Source of the DNA: Oscillospiraceae bacterium
GTDB taxonomy: Bacteria > Bacillota > Clostridia > Oscillospirales > Oscillospiraceae
Reading direction: 5' to 3'
DNA length: 64,000 nt
Assembly: GCA_902774015.1 (NCBI GenBank)
Contig: CACYHB010000001.1
Span: forward strand, 130,587 to 194,586
Shown: positions 45,963 to 54,621 of the stretch, piece after piece
Layout of the letters: every line of letters starts with the position of its first letter
How positions within the stretch are numbered: position 1 is the stretch's first letter
Notes under the pieces: generated by a model
Database searches by the model: none
Told to the model about the DNA's origin: nothing
Seen by the model: only the letters and a program-made list of their open reading frames with translations
Made by a program: the position numbers and the translations under genes

Positions 45963-47420
45963 ATGGCAAACACCAAATCGGATTTCTGGTCCTCGCCTCT
46001 GGCCCGCTCGGCGATCAAGTCGGACGAAGTTAAATTCCCGGAAATGCTGCTGGGCTACTTCATCGGCCCCTTCGGCGGCCTGCTGGCCTCGGGCATCTAC
46101 ACCAGCATGCTGCAGCAGTATTTCACAGACGTTCTGAAGCTCAACCTCAGCTTCCTGACAGGACTTCAGCTCATCTCCACGATCTTTATCGTCATTGCCA
46201 ACCTGGTTGTCGGTCAGCTCATCGAGCGCACCAAGACCATGGCTGGCAAAGCTCGTCCCTGGGTGCTGCTCTCCGCGCTGACCATCTCGGTGGCGAGCGT
46301 GCTGATGTTCATCATGCCCTTTGACGGCCTTGCCAAGATGATCTGGATCGCCATCGCTTATAACCTTTACTATGCGGTTGCGTTCCCGATCTACAACACG
46401 GCCAACTCCACCCTGATTCCGGTCTCCACCCGTGACAGCGCCAAGCGCGGGGCGCTGGCCTCCTTCACAAACGTAGCGGGTCTGGGCGTCATGGGCGCCG
46501 GCTCCATGGTGTTCCCGATCCTGGTGTCCTTCGCGCTGAAGGAGAACCAGGCCCTGTGGTTCGTCGCCATGCTGGCCATCGCCATCTTCACTGCGTTGAC
46601 GGTTCTGCTCCAGTATAAGTTTACCCGTGAGCGTGTGACCGAGGAGATCATGGCAGGCGGCGGGGACGAGAGCAGCAAGACCGAGGCCCCTTCCCTTGCC
46701 CGTCAGCTCAAGGCTGTCACAGGCGAGAAGTGGTGGTGGATCGTGATCGTCTTCTACCTGCTGTTCCAGTGGTCCGGTGCGCTGAAAAACGGCTCCATGG
46801 CATATTTCTGCAAGTGGGTCATGGATAACTCCTTCTTCGGCAGTGCGGACGCCTGGGGTGCTTCCCAGTCCCTGTTGGGCATTCTGGGCGCGATCCCCAT
46901 GGCAGTTGCCGCGGTTTTCGTGGTGCCTCTGTCCAATAAGTTTTCTAAGCGCGTGGTGGTTCTGGTCGGCATGCTGGTCGGCGTGGTCGGCGGCATTATC
47001 GCCGGGCTTGCACACGGCAACATCATCGGCGTCGGCATCGGCGTCGCCGTCAAGTGCCTCGGCTCCGCCCCCGCGGCCTACATGATCCTCGCCATGCTGG
47101 CAGACGTCATCGACCACATCGAGTTTAAAGAGGGCATCCGCACCGACGGCCTGACGATGTCCATCTACAGCTCCATTATGGTCGCCGGGACACCCATCTG
47201 CAACGCGATCTTCTCTGCTATTCTCGGCGTCTCCGGCTACGATCAGACCGCCGTCGTGGGACAAACGCTCCAGTCTGCCGGTGTGCAGAATGCCATCTCC
47301 ATCAGCTACATCTGGGTCGAGACCGTTGCCTACGCGGTGTGCGGCGCGCTGATCCTCCTGTGGACCGTGGAGAAGAATCTGAAGAAGGAGCAGGAGGCCA
47401 TCCAGGCCCGCAACGCCTGA
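45963..47420 (+). CDS. GPH-family glycoside/hexuronide:cation symporter
   Basis: This 485-residue membrane protein of the MelB-like family has about 12 hydrophobic segments. The helix-2 region (NLVVGQLIERTKTMAGKARPW) and the late DVIDHIEFKEGIRTDGLTMSIYS segment are family-typical. I start at ATG 45963, with AAGGAG eight bases upstream, not at 45939. It follows a rhamnosidase-like gene and probably imports the glycoside. It is only a distant relative of the GPH gene at the other end of the window. Confidence 0.9.
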   Translation: MANTKSDFWSSPLARSAIKSDEVKFPEMLLGYFIGPFGGLLASGIYTSMLQQYFTDVLKLNLSFLTGLQLISTIFIVIANLVVGQLIERTKTMAGKARPWVLLSALTISVASVLMFIMPFDGLAKMIWIAIAYNLYYAVAFPIYNTANSTLIPVSTRDSAKRGALASFTNVAGLGVMGAGSMVFPILVSFALKENQALWFVAMLAIAIFTALTVLLQYKFTRERVTEEIMAGGGDESSKTEAPSLARQLKAVTGEKWWWIVIVFYLLFQWSGALKNGSMAYFCKWVMDNSFFGSADAWGASQSLLGILGAIPMAVAAVFVVPLSNKFSKRVVVLVGMLVGVVGGIIAGLAHGNIIGVGIGVAVKCLGSAPAAYMILAMLADVIDHIEFKEGIRTDGLTMSIYSSIMVAGTPICNAIFSAILGVSGYDQTAVVGQTLQSAGVQNAISISYIWVETVAYAVCGALILLWTVEKNLKKEQEAIQARNA

Positions 47421-47454
47421 TCCGCCAAACTCTGCATTTCTTATACACTTTCAG

Positions 47455-47483
47455 GGAAACCGTATGATTTTCATACGGTTTCC
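47455..47483 (+). terminator. hairpin after the GPH symporter gene
   Basis: GGAAACCGTATGA pairs with TCATACGGTTTCC around a short T loop. There is no downstream T-run, so termination would be weak. It directly precedes the next promoter. Confidence 0.5.
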
Positions 47484-47512
47484 TTGCAATTTGAGCTTCT
47501 TTGCGGTATGAT
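47484..47512 (+). promoter_or_regulatory. promoter of the glycosyltransferase gene
   Basis: TTGCAA (47484-47489), a 17-base spacer and TATGAT (47507-47512), about 80 bases before the GT2 start. Confidence 0.55.
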
Positions 47513-47593
47513 TAAACAGATTAAAAAAAAGAGCGTTTCCGGCGTGCGGCAGTATACAGTGCGCTGAGAAACGATTGTAAAAGGAACTGAATT

Positions 47594-48604
47594 ATGAAGC
47601 TTTTGAGTATAACCGTACCCTGTTACAATTCCCAGGATTATATGGAAAAATGCATCGACAGTCTGCTGCCGGGAGGAGAACGCGTAGAGATCATCATTAT
47701 CGACGACGGCTCCAAGGACCAAACCGGCTCCATTGCGGACGCCTATGCGGAGAAGTACCCGGATATCGTTAAAGTCGTTCATCAGCCCAACGGCGGCCAT
47801 GGCGAGGGCATCAACCAGGGGCTGCGTCATGCCTGCGGCAAGTATTTCAAGACGGTCGACAGCGACGATACATTGAGCACCGATTTCGTCCGTTTTCTGG
47901 ATGAGCTGGAGCGTGTGGACAGAGAGGGCGGCGTGGATCTGTTCCTCACGAATTATTACTACGTCCATGCTGACGGCAAGGGCGACCGTTCCATCAACTT
48001 CTCCAATGCGCTGCCCGCTGGACGTGTCTTTACCTGGGCAGAGACCAGGCCGTTTTTCGTCGATCAGATCCTGATGATCCACACGGTCTGCTTCCGCACG
48101 GAGCTTCTGCGAAAGACCGGTCTTGTCCTGCCGAAAAAGACCTTCTATGAGGACAATCTCATGGTCTACGGCAATCTCCGCTATGTGGAGAAGATGTATT
48201 ACATGAACTGTGACCTGTATCGATACACCATCGGCCGTGAGGGCCAGTCGGTGCAGAAGGACGTGATGAAGCGTCGCTATACCCATCAGCTCAAAGCCAC
48301 CGAACTCTGCTTCAAGGCTTTCCATCTGGATGAGATCAAGGACCGGCGGAAGCTCAACTATCTCAAACATGAGATGTTCATCATGTTCGGTATTTCCATT
48401 CTCTATGCGCGTCTGAACAAAACAGCGGAGGCGGACCGGAATCTGGAAGCGCTCTGGGAGGAGTGCCGTCGTTTTGACTATAAGTGGGCAAATTATTTCC
48501 GAAAAAAAACAGTGCTGCGTTTTGTCAGCGTGCCGGGTAAAGCAGGCGAGAGCTTTGTGGAATTCATCTATCGCTTCGCTCACCTTGTCGTGCGCTTTAA
48601 CTGA
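47594..48604 (+). CDS. family 2 glycosyltransferase
   Basis: This 336-residue enzyme has a GT-A fold. The start LSITVPCYNSQDYMEKCIDSL is followed by IIIDDGSKDQTG and the metal-binding region KTVDSDDTL (DxD-like). This is a typical family 2 N-terminus. There is no transmembrane helix. It may add a sugar to a wall or surface polymer or a lipid. Donor and acceptor are unknown. A CobW-like gene follows three bases after its stop. Confidence 0.9.
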   Translation: MKLLSITVPCYNSQDYMEKCIDSLLPGGERVEIIIIDDGSKDQTGSIADAYAEKYPDIVKVVHQPNGGHGEGINQGLRHACGKYFKTVDSDDTLSTDFVRFLDELERVDREGGVDLFLTNYYYVHADGKGDRSINFSNALPAGRVFTWAETRPFFVDQILMIHTVCFRTELLRKTGLVLPKKTFYEDNLMVYGNLRYVEKMYYMNCDLYRYTIGREGQSVQKDVMKRRYTHQLKATELCFKAFHLDEIKDRRKLNYLKHEMFIMFGISILYARLNKTAEADRNLEALWEECRRFDYKWANYFRKKTVLRFVSVPGKAGESFVEFIYRFAHLVVRFN

Positions 48605-48607
48605 GAA

Positions 48608-49561
48608 ATGATTCGGGTCGATCTCATCACAGGCTTTCTCGGCGCGGGCAAGAGCAGTTTTCTCCTGCGCTATGCCGGGCACCTGCTTTCACGGGGGATG
48701 CGCCTTGGGATCCTTGTCTACGATCACGGCGCCGTCAACGTGGATCTGCCGCTGCTCAACTCCCTGCGCTCCGATCGCTGCGAGCTGGAAACGCTGGCGG
48801 CCTCCTGCGACGCCGACTGTCACCGCAGACGCTTTCGCTCCCGGCTGATCTCCATGGCCATGTGCGGCTATGACAGGATCCTTATTGAACCCTCCGGTGT
48901 GTTCGATATGGATGAGTTCTTTGATGCAATGCATGAGGAACCGCTGGACAAATGGCTGGAGATCGGAAACGTCATCTGTATCGTCGATGCAAAGCTGCCC
49001 GATGAGAGCTTGCCCGAGGAGGATTATTTCCTTGCCTCCGAGGCGGCCTGTGCCGGCGCAGTCGTGCTCAGCCGCGTACAGCTTGCGTCGAAAGGGGAGC
49101 TTCTTCAAGCGGTCGTCCATCTGCGTTCGGCACTCCGGGATATCGGTTCGTCCGAGGATCTGAACGGACGTCTCTGCGCCTCAGACTGGGCTGAACTCAC
49201 GGAGACAGAGCTTGATGCGATCTCCCGCTGCGGTTATCGCCTTCCGGACTACGTAAAGCGTTATTCCGGCTCTGCCGGCTTTCAGGCCCTTTCTTTTCTG
49301 AATCTTCCGCTGGGAATCGACGCTTTGCGTGAGAAAACCTGCGAGCTGTTCGGTGATCCCGCTTTTGGCCGCATTCTTCGCGTCAAAGGCTTCTTCCTCG
49401 ATGCCGGATCCTCGTATGAGCTCAACGCCACGGAGCATGCCTGCAGCATCCGGGAAGCGGCGGACAGTCATGGCGTCATCACTGTGATCGGCCGGGATTT
49501 GAATGAGAACGCCATCCATCTGCTGCTTACCGGTAAACAGCCGATACTGCATATTTTGTGA
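48608..49561 (+). CDS. CobW/COG0523-like GTPase with atypical metal motif
   Basis: This 317-residue P-loop protein begins VDLITGFLGAGKSSFLLRY, the CobW family start with Walker A, and has RILIEPSGVFD and ICIVDAK. COG0523 proteins usually have a GCxCC metal-binding motif; here the matching place reads ASCDADCHRRR, with two Cys three residues apart. The GTP-specific NKxD motif is also replaced (LSRVQL). It may be a divergent metallochaperone or have lost GTPase specificity. It is probably cotranscribed with the glycosyltransferase. Confidence 0.82.
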   Translation: MIRVDLITGFLGAGKSSFLLRYAGHLLSRGMRLGILVYDHGAVNVDLPLLNSLRSDRCELETLAASCDADCHRRRFRSRLISMAMCGYDRILIEPSGVFDMDEFFDAMHEEPLDKWLEIGNVICIVDAKLPDESLPEEDYFLASEAACAGAVVLSRVQLASKGELLQAVVHLRSALRDIGSSEDLNGRLCASDWAELTETELDAISRCGYRLPDYVKRYSGSAGFQALSFLNLPLGIDALREKTCELFGDPAFGRILRVKGFFLDAGSSYELNATEHACSIREAADSHGVITVIGRDLNENAIHLLLTGKQPILHIL

Positions 49562-49570
49562 TTGAACACA

Positions 49571-49607
49571 GTCAAAAGCGCCCTGCTTACAGCAGGGCGC
49601 TTTTGAC
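49571..49607. terminator. strong terminator between CobW-like and sdaA genes
   Basis: A perfect 17-base stem (GTCAAAAGCGCCCTGCT) with a TAC loop. A and T tracts lie within the stem, so it works on both strands for the convergent genes. Confidence 0.88.
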
Positions 49608-49617
49608 TCGGAAAGGA

Positions 49618-50814
49618 TCAATTATTGTGATACAGCTGGGCAAGACCGCCGTGCGAAGTCTCCCGGTATTTTTCGTTCATATCCTTTCCGGTCTGATACA
49701 TTGTTGCAATTACTTCGTCAAAAGAGATCTTGCGTGTGGAATAGAGGAAGCGCGAGAGATTCACGGAGCTGATTGCGCGCATGGCGGCGACGGCATTTCG
49801 CTCGATGCAGGGAATCTGAACAAGGCCCTTTACCGGGTCGCAGGTGAGACCGAGGTTGTGTTCCATGGCAATCTCAGCTGCGTACTCGATCTGGTCGATG
49901 TTGAGCCCATAAAGGGATGCCAGCGCGCCGGCCGTCATGGAGCAAGCGCTGCCGATCTCGGCCTGACAGCCGCATTCGGCTCCGGAAATGCTTGCATTGG
50001 TTCGGATCACGTTCCCGATCAGCGCGCCGACTGCCAGCGCGTCCAGGATCTCGTCCTCGGGAAAACCGCGGTCATACCGCATGTGGTACAGAACGGCGGG
50101 CAGAACACCGCAGCTGCCGCAAGTCGGCGCCGTAACGACGATATGTTCGTCCGCGTTTTCTTCGCTGACAGCATAGGCGTAAGCGGCGATCAGCCTGTTC
50201 ATGGTCACGTCGGCGCTTTCGTTGTAGCAGCGTTTTTCGTACAGGAGCTTCGCTTTTCGCGCAACACCAAGCCCTCCGGGAAGGATGCCCTCTGCGCAAA
50301 GCCCCCGCCGTACCGCGTCCTCCATGGCGTGCCACACGTTCCGCAGATCTTCCCGGAGCCCTTCTCCCTCCATGCGGTAGATAAATTCACAAAGGGAGAG
50401 ATCCAGTGTTCTGCAGACGGCAAGAATTTCACTGAAGTTTTTCTGCGGGTAGACCTCGTGCGGCTCGTCTCCTTCACCGGATTCGATCCGGATGGAGCCG
50501 CCGCCAATGCTGAAAATACGCTTTTCCCCGAGCTTTTCACCCTCGCAGAACGCCTCAAACAGCATGGTGTTGGGATGGGGAAGATCGCTGGTCTCCCGAT
50601 CAAAAACGATCTCCGCACCGGGAATGGCCGTAAGGATCGCCTTGCCGGTGCCGTGGCCTTCCCCGGTGTAGGCCAGAGAGCCGTAGAGCGTTACACGAAA
50701 GCGATCTGCCCTGGGAAAAAGGGAGGAAAAGAGCCTCGCTGCGCGGTAAGGGCCGACCGTGTGGGAGCTGGAGGGGCCGTTGCCGATCTTATAGACGCTT
50801 CTTACACTCTTCAT
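49618..50814 (-). CDS. sdaA: L-serine ammonia-lyase (single-chain, iron-sulfur)
   Basis: This 398-residue enzyme converts L-serine to pyruvate and ammonia. The beta-like N-terminus has GNGPSSSHTVGPYRAA. The alpha-like part has TAPTCGSCGVLPAV, GAECGCQAEIGSACSMTAGAL and DPVKGLVQIPCIERNA, which supply the Cys ligands of the oxygen-sensitive [4Fe-4S] cluster. The ATG overlaps the aldolase stop by four bases. Oxygen sensitivity fits an anaerobe. Confidence 0.95.
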   Translation of the reverse strand: MKSVRSVYKIGNGPSSSHTVGPYRAARLFSSLFPRADRFRVTLYGSLAYTGEGHGTGKAILTAIPGAEIVFDRETSDLPHPNTMLFEAFCEGEKLGEKRIFSIGGGSIRIESGEGDEPHEVYPQKNFSEILAVCRTLDLSLCEFIYRMEGEGLREDLRNVWHAMEDAVRRGLCAEGILPGGLGVARKAKLLYEKRCYNESADVTMNRLIAAYAYAVSEENADEHIVVTAPTCGSCGVLPAVLYHMRYDRGFPEDEILDALAVGALIGNVIRTNASISGAECGCQAEIGSACSMTAGALASLYGLNIDQIEYAAEIAMEHNLGLTCDPVKGLVQIPCIERNAVAAMRAISSVNLSRFLYSTRKISFDEVIATMYQTGKDMNEKYRETSHGGLAQLYHNN

Positions 50815-51566
50815 GTCGTTTCACCCTGCGCGCGAAAGGCGTCAGAAAGGCTGCGGAAGGCCTGAATGAACACGGAGGCGTCCAGACTGTAAGTCACACT
50901 GTCAAATCCGCAGGCAGCCCATCTTCGGGCGTCATGCATATTTCCTGCAAAAATATAGGCCTCTTTTCCCGCGTCGTGGCATGCATTAAGAATGCGCTCA
51001 ATGGCGGAGAGCAGCAGGGGATTGTCGAACTGGAGGGGGATCCCCAGATCAATGGACAGATCGCAGGGACCGACAAAGATGCCGTCTACACCGGTGAGCG
51101 CAGCGATCTCTTCGATGTGCTCCAGAGCCTCCTGCGTTTCGCACTGGGGGATCAGCTTGCAGCGCTGATTACACTCTGCCATGTAGGCAGCAGCGTCTCC
51201 GGCCCATGCGTCCGTGCCCCAGCCGCTGCAGCGGTTGGGGCAGTAGCCGCGCCGACCCAGTGGCGGAAATTTGGCATAGTCTATCAGCTCGCGTACCTGG
51301 TCGACTGACCGGATGTTGGGCACGATCAGGCCCCTGGCTCCGATATCCAGCATACGCAGGACGTTGGGGCGCCGGATGTCGCCGATGCGTGCATAGGGGA
51401 GCAGACCGCCGTTTTCGGCAGCAACGATCAGGTCTGCGACAGTTTCCTCGGAGAAGCAGCCGTGCTCGGTATCGATAATCACATAGTCGAGTCTCGCATG
51501 GCAGAGTGCCTCCATAGCGCCGCGGCCGCCCAGCTCAAAGAATGTCCCAAAGCTCGTTTTACTCAT
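50811..51566 (-). CDS. HpcH/HpaI-family aldolase
   Basis: This 251-residue class II pyruvate aldolase-like protein has DYVIIDTEHG (active-site His region), GARGLIVPNIRSVDQ and a GRRGYCPNRCSGWG loop. VDGIFVGPCDLSIDLG carries the second metal ligand. Family members split 2-keto-3-deoxy acids into pyruvate and an aldehyde. The substrate is unknown; given the nearby rhamnosidase-like genes, a 2-keto-3-deoxy sugar acid is possible. It is coupled to sdaA (ATGA), and both reactions give pyruvate. Confidence 0.88.
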   Translation of the reverse strand: MSKTSFGTFFELGGRGAMEALCHARLDYVIIDTEHGCFSEETVADLIVAAENGGLLPYARIGDIRRPNVLRMLDIGARGLIVPNIRSVDQVRELIDYAKFPPLGRRGYCPNRCSGWGTDAWAGDAAAYMAECNQRCKLIPQCETQEALEHIEEIAALTGVDGIFVGPCDLSIDLGIPLQFDNPLLLSAIERILNACHDAGKEAYIFAGNMHDARRWAACGFDSVTYSLDASVFIQAFRSLSDAFRAQGETT

Positions 51567-51595
51567 GATTTCGTAATCCCCCGATCATGCTATGT

Positions 51596-52195
51596 TCAGT
51601 CCGGCTGCTGTCCGTCATGCGCTTTCCATGCACATTCCGTGATCCGGAAATGGCTGAAAACCGCTTTGAAGCTGGACTCCTCCGGGCTGCAGGCGTATAT
51701 GCCGAAGCGGATTTTCCCGCCGCCCTCCCACATGTGGCATACGCGCATCTGGCTGAAGCGTTCCCCATCCCGGGAACACTCGATGCAGAAGTCATCGCCG
51801 CGCCGACTGAAGCGGTACCACATGACTTTCACATCGGCCGGGATCGCGGTCGTTGCCCAGTCGGAGTAGCCGTTGTTGGTCACAACGGAGCCAAGATGCT
51901 GAAACTGATCGTTTTCGTACTCTACGGAGGCTTTCAGCCAGTTTTCGGAATCCAGATACATCACGACGCCGCACTGGTCAAAGCGCTGATGGCTGTCGTT
52001 AAATTCGGTCTTTACGATAAAAGAGAAAAATTGCTCCCCGGTTTCCATCTGGAATACGGGCGCATTGTCATTGCGGAAATGGTAATAGGTCCTCTGCCAC
52101 AGGTCGGTGTGGGGGCGCGTCGTGATTTCAACGATATCCCCGCGGCTCTCATACAACAGGGGCTCTCTGATCCAGCTCCAGTTTGAAAAGTCCAT
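51596..52195 (-). CDS. DUF1349 beta-sandwich protein
   Basis: This 199-residue protein is of the DUF1349 (concanavalin-like) family, as judged by WIREPLLYESRGDIVEIT at the start, FDQCGVVMYLDSENWLKASVE and GIYACSPEESSFKAVF. There is no signal peptide. Proteins of this family bind or process carbohydrate in some cases, but the activity here is unknown. It is the first gene of a three-gene minus-strand group with the aldolase and sdaA, 29 bases apart. Confidence 0.8.
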   Translation of the reverse strand: MDFSNWSWIREPLLYESRGDIVEITTRPHTDLWQRTYYHFRNDNAPVFQMETGEQFFSFIVKTEFNDSHQRFDQCGVVMYLDSENWLKASVEYENDQFQHLGSVVTNNGYSDWATTAIPADVKVMWYRFSRRGDDFCIECSRDGERFSQMRVCHMWEGGGKIRFGIYACSPEESSFKAVFSHFRITECAWKAHDGQQPD

Positions 52196-52236
52196 GTCTG
52201 CCCTCCGTTTGCGCGTCTTGTTTGCTTATTTGTGCA

Positions 52237-52246
52237 TGCTTAAGCA
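52237..52246. promoter_or_regulatory. possible operator upstream of the DUF1349 operon
   Basis: TGCTTAAGCA is a perfect 10-base palindrome about 42 bases before the DUF1349 start. A promoter was not clearly recognised. It is a weak candidate. Confidence 0.25.
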
Positions 52247-52287
52247 CTTCATATGGTGAGGCGTTCTGCGAAACTGCGCCATGAATG

Positions 52288-52347
52288 ATAATGAGGTTCG
52301 GTAAAGCAGCTCATCCGCTGTTTCCGAACCTCATTATACCTTTTTTT
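52288..52347 (+). terminator. orphan plus-strand terminator
   Basis: Perfect 14-base arms (ATAATGAGGTTCGG, 52288-52301 and 52324-52337), with further imperfect pairing inside, are followed by TTTTTTT at 52341-52347. The polarity is plus, yet both neighbouring genes are on the minus strand, so its transcript is unknown. Confidence 0.7.
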
Positions 52348-52445
52348 CCTTGAACACGTCAACCGTATCGTTCCTGCAGGGAAGCGACAGGAAACACACT
52401 GCTCGGCGAAGAAAACCGCATCGCATGATCAGAGACAGAGATCGC

Positions 52446-52898
52446 TTATTGTTCGCGCTCCTCCTCGTCATTGTTGACAGACATATATTCCAAAGCCTTT
52501 CTCATGCCGGTTTCAAACACCTCTGCTGGGATCAGGGCGAGTCCGTTCTCGTCACTGAGGACGATCAGGCGCTGTCCGCCGGAGAGCGAAAAGCGCTCCC
52601 GCGCGCCTTTGGGAATGACGATCTGTCCTCTGTCACTGACTGTGACGGTGCCCCAGATGTTCTTCCCTTTGGGAGCAGGCGGGATCATGCCAAGGCCGTC
52701 TTCCTTTTCGGTCCGGATCAGACTGTCTATGGTCGTCCCGTAGACCTCCGCGAGCAACCTGCATTTTTCCACGTCCGGCACGGTTGCTCCGCTCTCCCAT
52801 TTTGCGTAGGCCTGCCGGGAAATACCGATCTTTTCGGCGATCTGCTCCTGCGAAAAGCCGTAGATATTGCGCAGTATCATCAAATTATCCTTCAGCAT
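52446..52898 (-). CDS. transcription regulator: HTH-XRE domain fused to AbrB/SpoVT-type domain
   Basis: This 150-residue protein has an N-terminal Xre-like helix-turn-helix (about residues 5-60, FSQEQIAEKIGISRQAYAKWE). A swapped-hairpin AbrB domain follows at about 83-125 (VTVSDRGQIVIPKGARERF). It thus has two DNA-binding folds. It is the last gene of an ABC transporter operon, 12 bases after the permease stop, and may autoregulate that operon. The effector is unknown. Confidence 0.88.
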   Translation of the reverse strand: MLKDNLMILRNIYGFSQEQIAEKIGISRQAYAKWESGATVPDVEKCRLLAEVYGTTIDSLIRTEKEDGLGMIPPAPKGKNIWGTVTVSDRGQIVIPKGARERFSLSGGQRLIVLSDENGLALIPAEVFETGMRKALEYMSVNNDEEEREQ

Positions 52899-52910
52899 GC
52901 AAAACCCTCC

Positions 52911-53564
52911 TCAGAGATCAATTCTTTCAAAGTCTCTGCAGGCTCTCCGGCAGGAAAGAACGGTCATCAGCAGAAAGAGGAAAACGCCGCCCAATAACAG
53001 CAGCAGCTGCCGGTTGAGCGCATCTGTGCCGAAGGCGTTCACCCAGTCAAATCGGGGTAGATGGTGGAGAGCCTCCGCAGCAAAAATTGACAGAAAAGCG
53101 GCGATGATATAGATCACAAACGGTCGTGCAAATTTATAAGCCGTTTTGAAAAAGCCTCCCACAAAGATCCAGTTGAAGAGGCCGAAGATCACACAGGCCA
53201 TTCCCAGAGCGAATAAGTTTGCGTTCATCAAGGCATTGCTGTGGTATACAAGAGATTTTGAGAATACGGTCATACGAAGGATGACGGCCAGAAGCATCAG
53301 CGCCAGTGCACAGACTTCAATCATACAGACAAAGAAGTACTTGCCTTTTACCACGTCCTTTTTGGCAATCGGGAGCAGCGCGGAAAAGACGATATCGTTC
53401 GCCTCTCTGGCGGATTGAAAACTTTGAAAGAGTCCGAGCGTGACAAAAAAGGCGCCGCACAGAATGGGATAGCCGGGCAGCAAAAACATCAGGCCGAAGG
53501 GAATAAACAGATAAGAAAGCACGGATGCGCTGAGTTTCCTTTCTTTTCGCAGAATGTTACGCAT
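52911..53564 (-). CDS. ABC-2-type transporter permease
   Basis: This 217-residue membrane protein has about six hydrophobic segments. The SAREANDIVFSALLPIAKKDVVKGKYFF stretch between helices 2 and 3 is typical of small ABC-2 permeases with a coupling segment. I start at ATG 53564, preceded by AGGAGGAG; the frame extending to 53708 lies within the ATPase gene. It overlaps the ATPase gene end by eight bases. With the ATPase it likely forms an exporter for a peptide, lipid or drug. Confidence 0.85.
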   Translation of the reverse strand: MRNILRKERKLSASVLSYLFIPFGLMFLLPGYPILCGAFFVTLGLFQSFQSAREANDIVFSALLPIAKKDVVKGKYFFVCMIEVCALALMLLAVILRMTVFSKSLVYHSNALMNANLFALGMACVIFGLFNWIFVGGFFKTAYKFARPFVIYIIAAFLSIFAAEALHHLPRFDWVNAFGTDALNRQLLLLLGGVFLFLLMTVLSCRRACRDFERIDL

Positions 53565-54276
53565 GCAGATCTCCTCCTTCCAGGCGCAGCAGCGTGTCTT
53601 CCAGGCTCTCGCCGGAATTTGAAAAGTCTTTGACAAATGACTCTCTGGGCTGCGCCGCGACGATTCTTCCCCCTGAAATATATACAATATCATCCGCGCA
53701 TTTTTCAATATCGGAGATGATATGGGTGGAGAAGAACACGGCGACGCCTTCCTTCTTCAGTTCTGAAAACACAGCGAGCAGTTCATTGCGGGAAAAGGGG
53801 TCCAGGCCGCTTGTGGGCTCGTCCAGAATCAGAACCTCAGCACTGTGTGAGAGCGCCAGGAGAAGATTGAGTTTTACCTTCATGCCCTCGGAAAGCTCCA
53901 ACGGCGTTTTGTTTTCGTCGATCCCGAACAGAGAGCGGTATTTGCGATAGGCGTCTTCATCCCAGTTGTCATAGAAGCGCTTCTCAACGTCTACGATCGC
54001 TGCGATCTTCTTCCTCGGGTACCAGCTGACCGTACCGGTTGAATAACCGATCCGCTTTTTGATTTCTGCCTCGTTCCCGCGAAGAGGCTTGCCGAAATAA
54101 TTGACGGATCCTCCGTCAGGGTGGATCAGATTCAACATGGCTTTGATTGTCGTTGTTTTTCCGGCGCCGTTCCTGCCGATGAAACCGGTGATCCTCCCGC
54201 TGTCAAGATCAAAACTCACGTGATCCAGCTCAAACGAGGGGTAGCGCTTTGAAAGATCCCGCACTTGCGCAATCAT
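53557..54276 (-). CDS. ABC transporter ATP-binding protein
   Basis: This 239-residue ATPase has Walker A GRNGAGKTTTIKAML near residue 35, a signature-like ELSEGMKVKLNLLLALSHS in place of a canonical LSGGQ, Walker B EVLILDEPTSGLDP and a switch His in VFFSTHIISDIE. It resembles CcmA/BcrA/YtrB-type exporter ATPases. I use ATG 54276, with GGAGG eight bases before it, over TTG 54291. It is the first gene of the ATPase-permease-regulator operon. Confidence 0.93.
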   Translation of the reverse strand: MIAQVRDLSKRYPSFELDHVSFDLDSGRITGFIGRNGAGKTTTIKAMLNLIHPDGGSVNYFGKPLRGNEAEIKKRIGYSTGTVSWYPRKKIAAIVDVEKRFYDNWDEDAYRKYRSLFGIDENKTPLELSEGMKVKLNLLLALSHSAEVLILDEPTSGLDPFSRNELLAVFSELKKEGVAVFFSTHIISDIEKCADDIVYISGGRIVAAQPRESFVKDFSNSGESLEDTLLRLEGGDLHA

Positions 54277-54621
54277 TCTGGACACCTCCAATGATGTGAT
54301 TTGTATGAATATTGTAAAGCATAGTTGACAAAAAAGCCACCAACTATACGCGTCAGAATACTATGTTTTCGGTTATGTTTGGTTGCGGAAAAGAAATCAT
54401 CTTTGATGACTGGCATATGAATGGGCAGACAGGGCTCCCAGAAAGCGTATATGACCGGATTATTCGGAGGAATACTTGCGTTTGCGGCTTCTTGGTGGTA
54501 TTCTTACTATCGGAATCAAGAGGAACCCTCAGTCGAACGCATACGGCAGAGGGCTGTTTTATACGTTCACAAGAAAGGAACCGCCGGGGCGGCGCTTCCG
54601 CGCCCGGTACTGGAGAGAAAT
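54277..54621. promoter_or_regulatory. divergent control region between ABC operon and glgB
   Basis: An inverted repeat ATAGTTG...CAACTAT (54321-54327 and 54341-54347) lies about 45 bases upstream of the ABC operon start and may be an operator. On the plus strand, TTGCGT (54476), a 17-base spacer and TATTCT (54499) are a weak promoter candidate for glgB. An open frame runs in phase into glgB from 54421, but I regard it as non-coding leader. Confidence 0.35.

Noticed and set aside
54421-54621. N-terminal extension of the branching enzyme with a hydrophobic segment
   Set aside because: The enzyme family is cytoplasmic, a good ribosome site precedes ATG 54622, and the extension has no similarity that I recognise.
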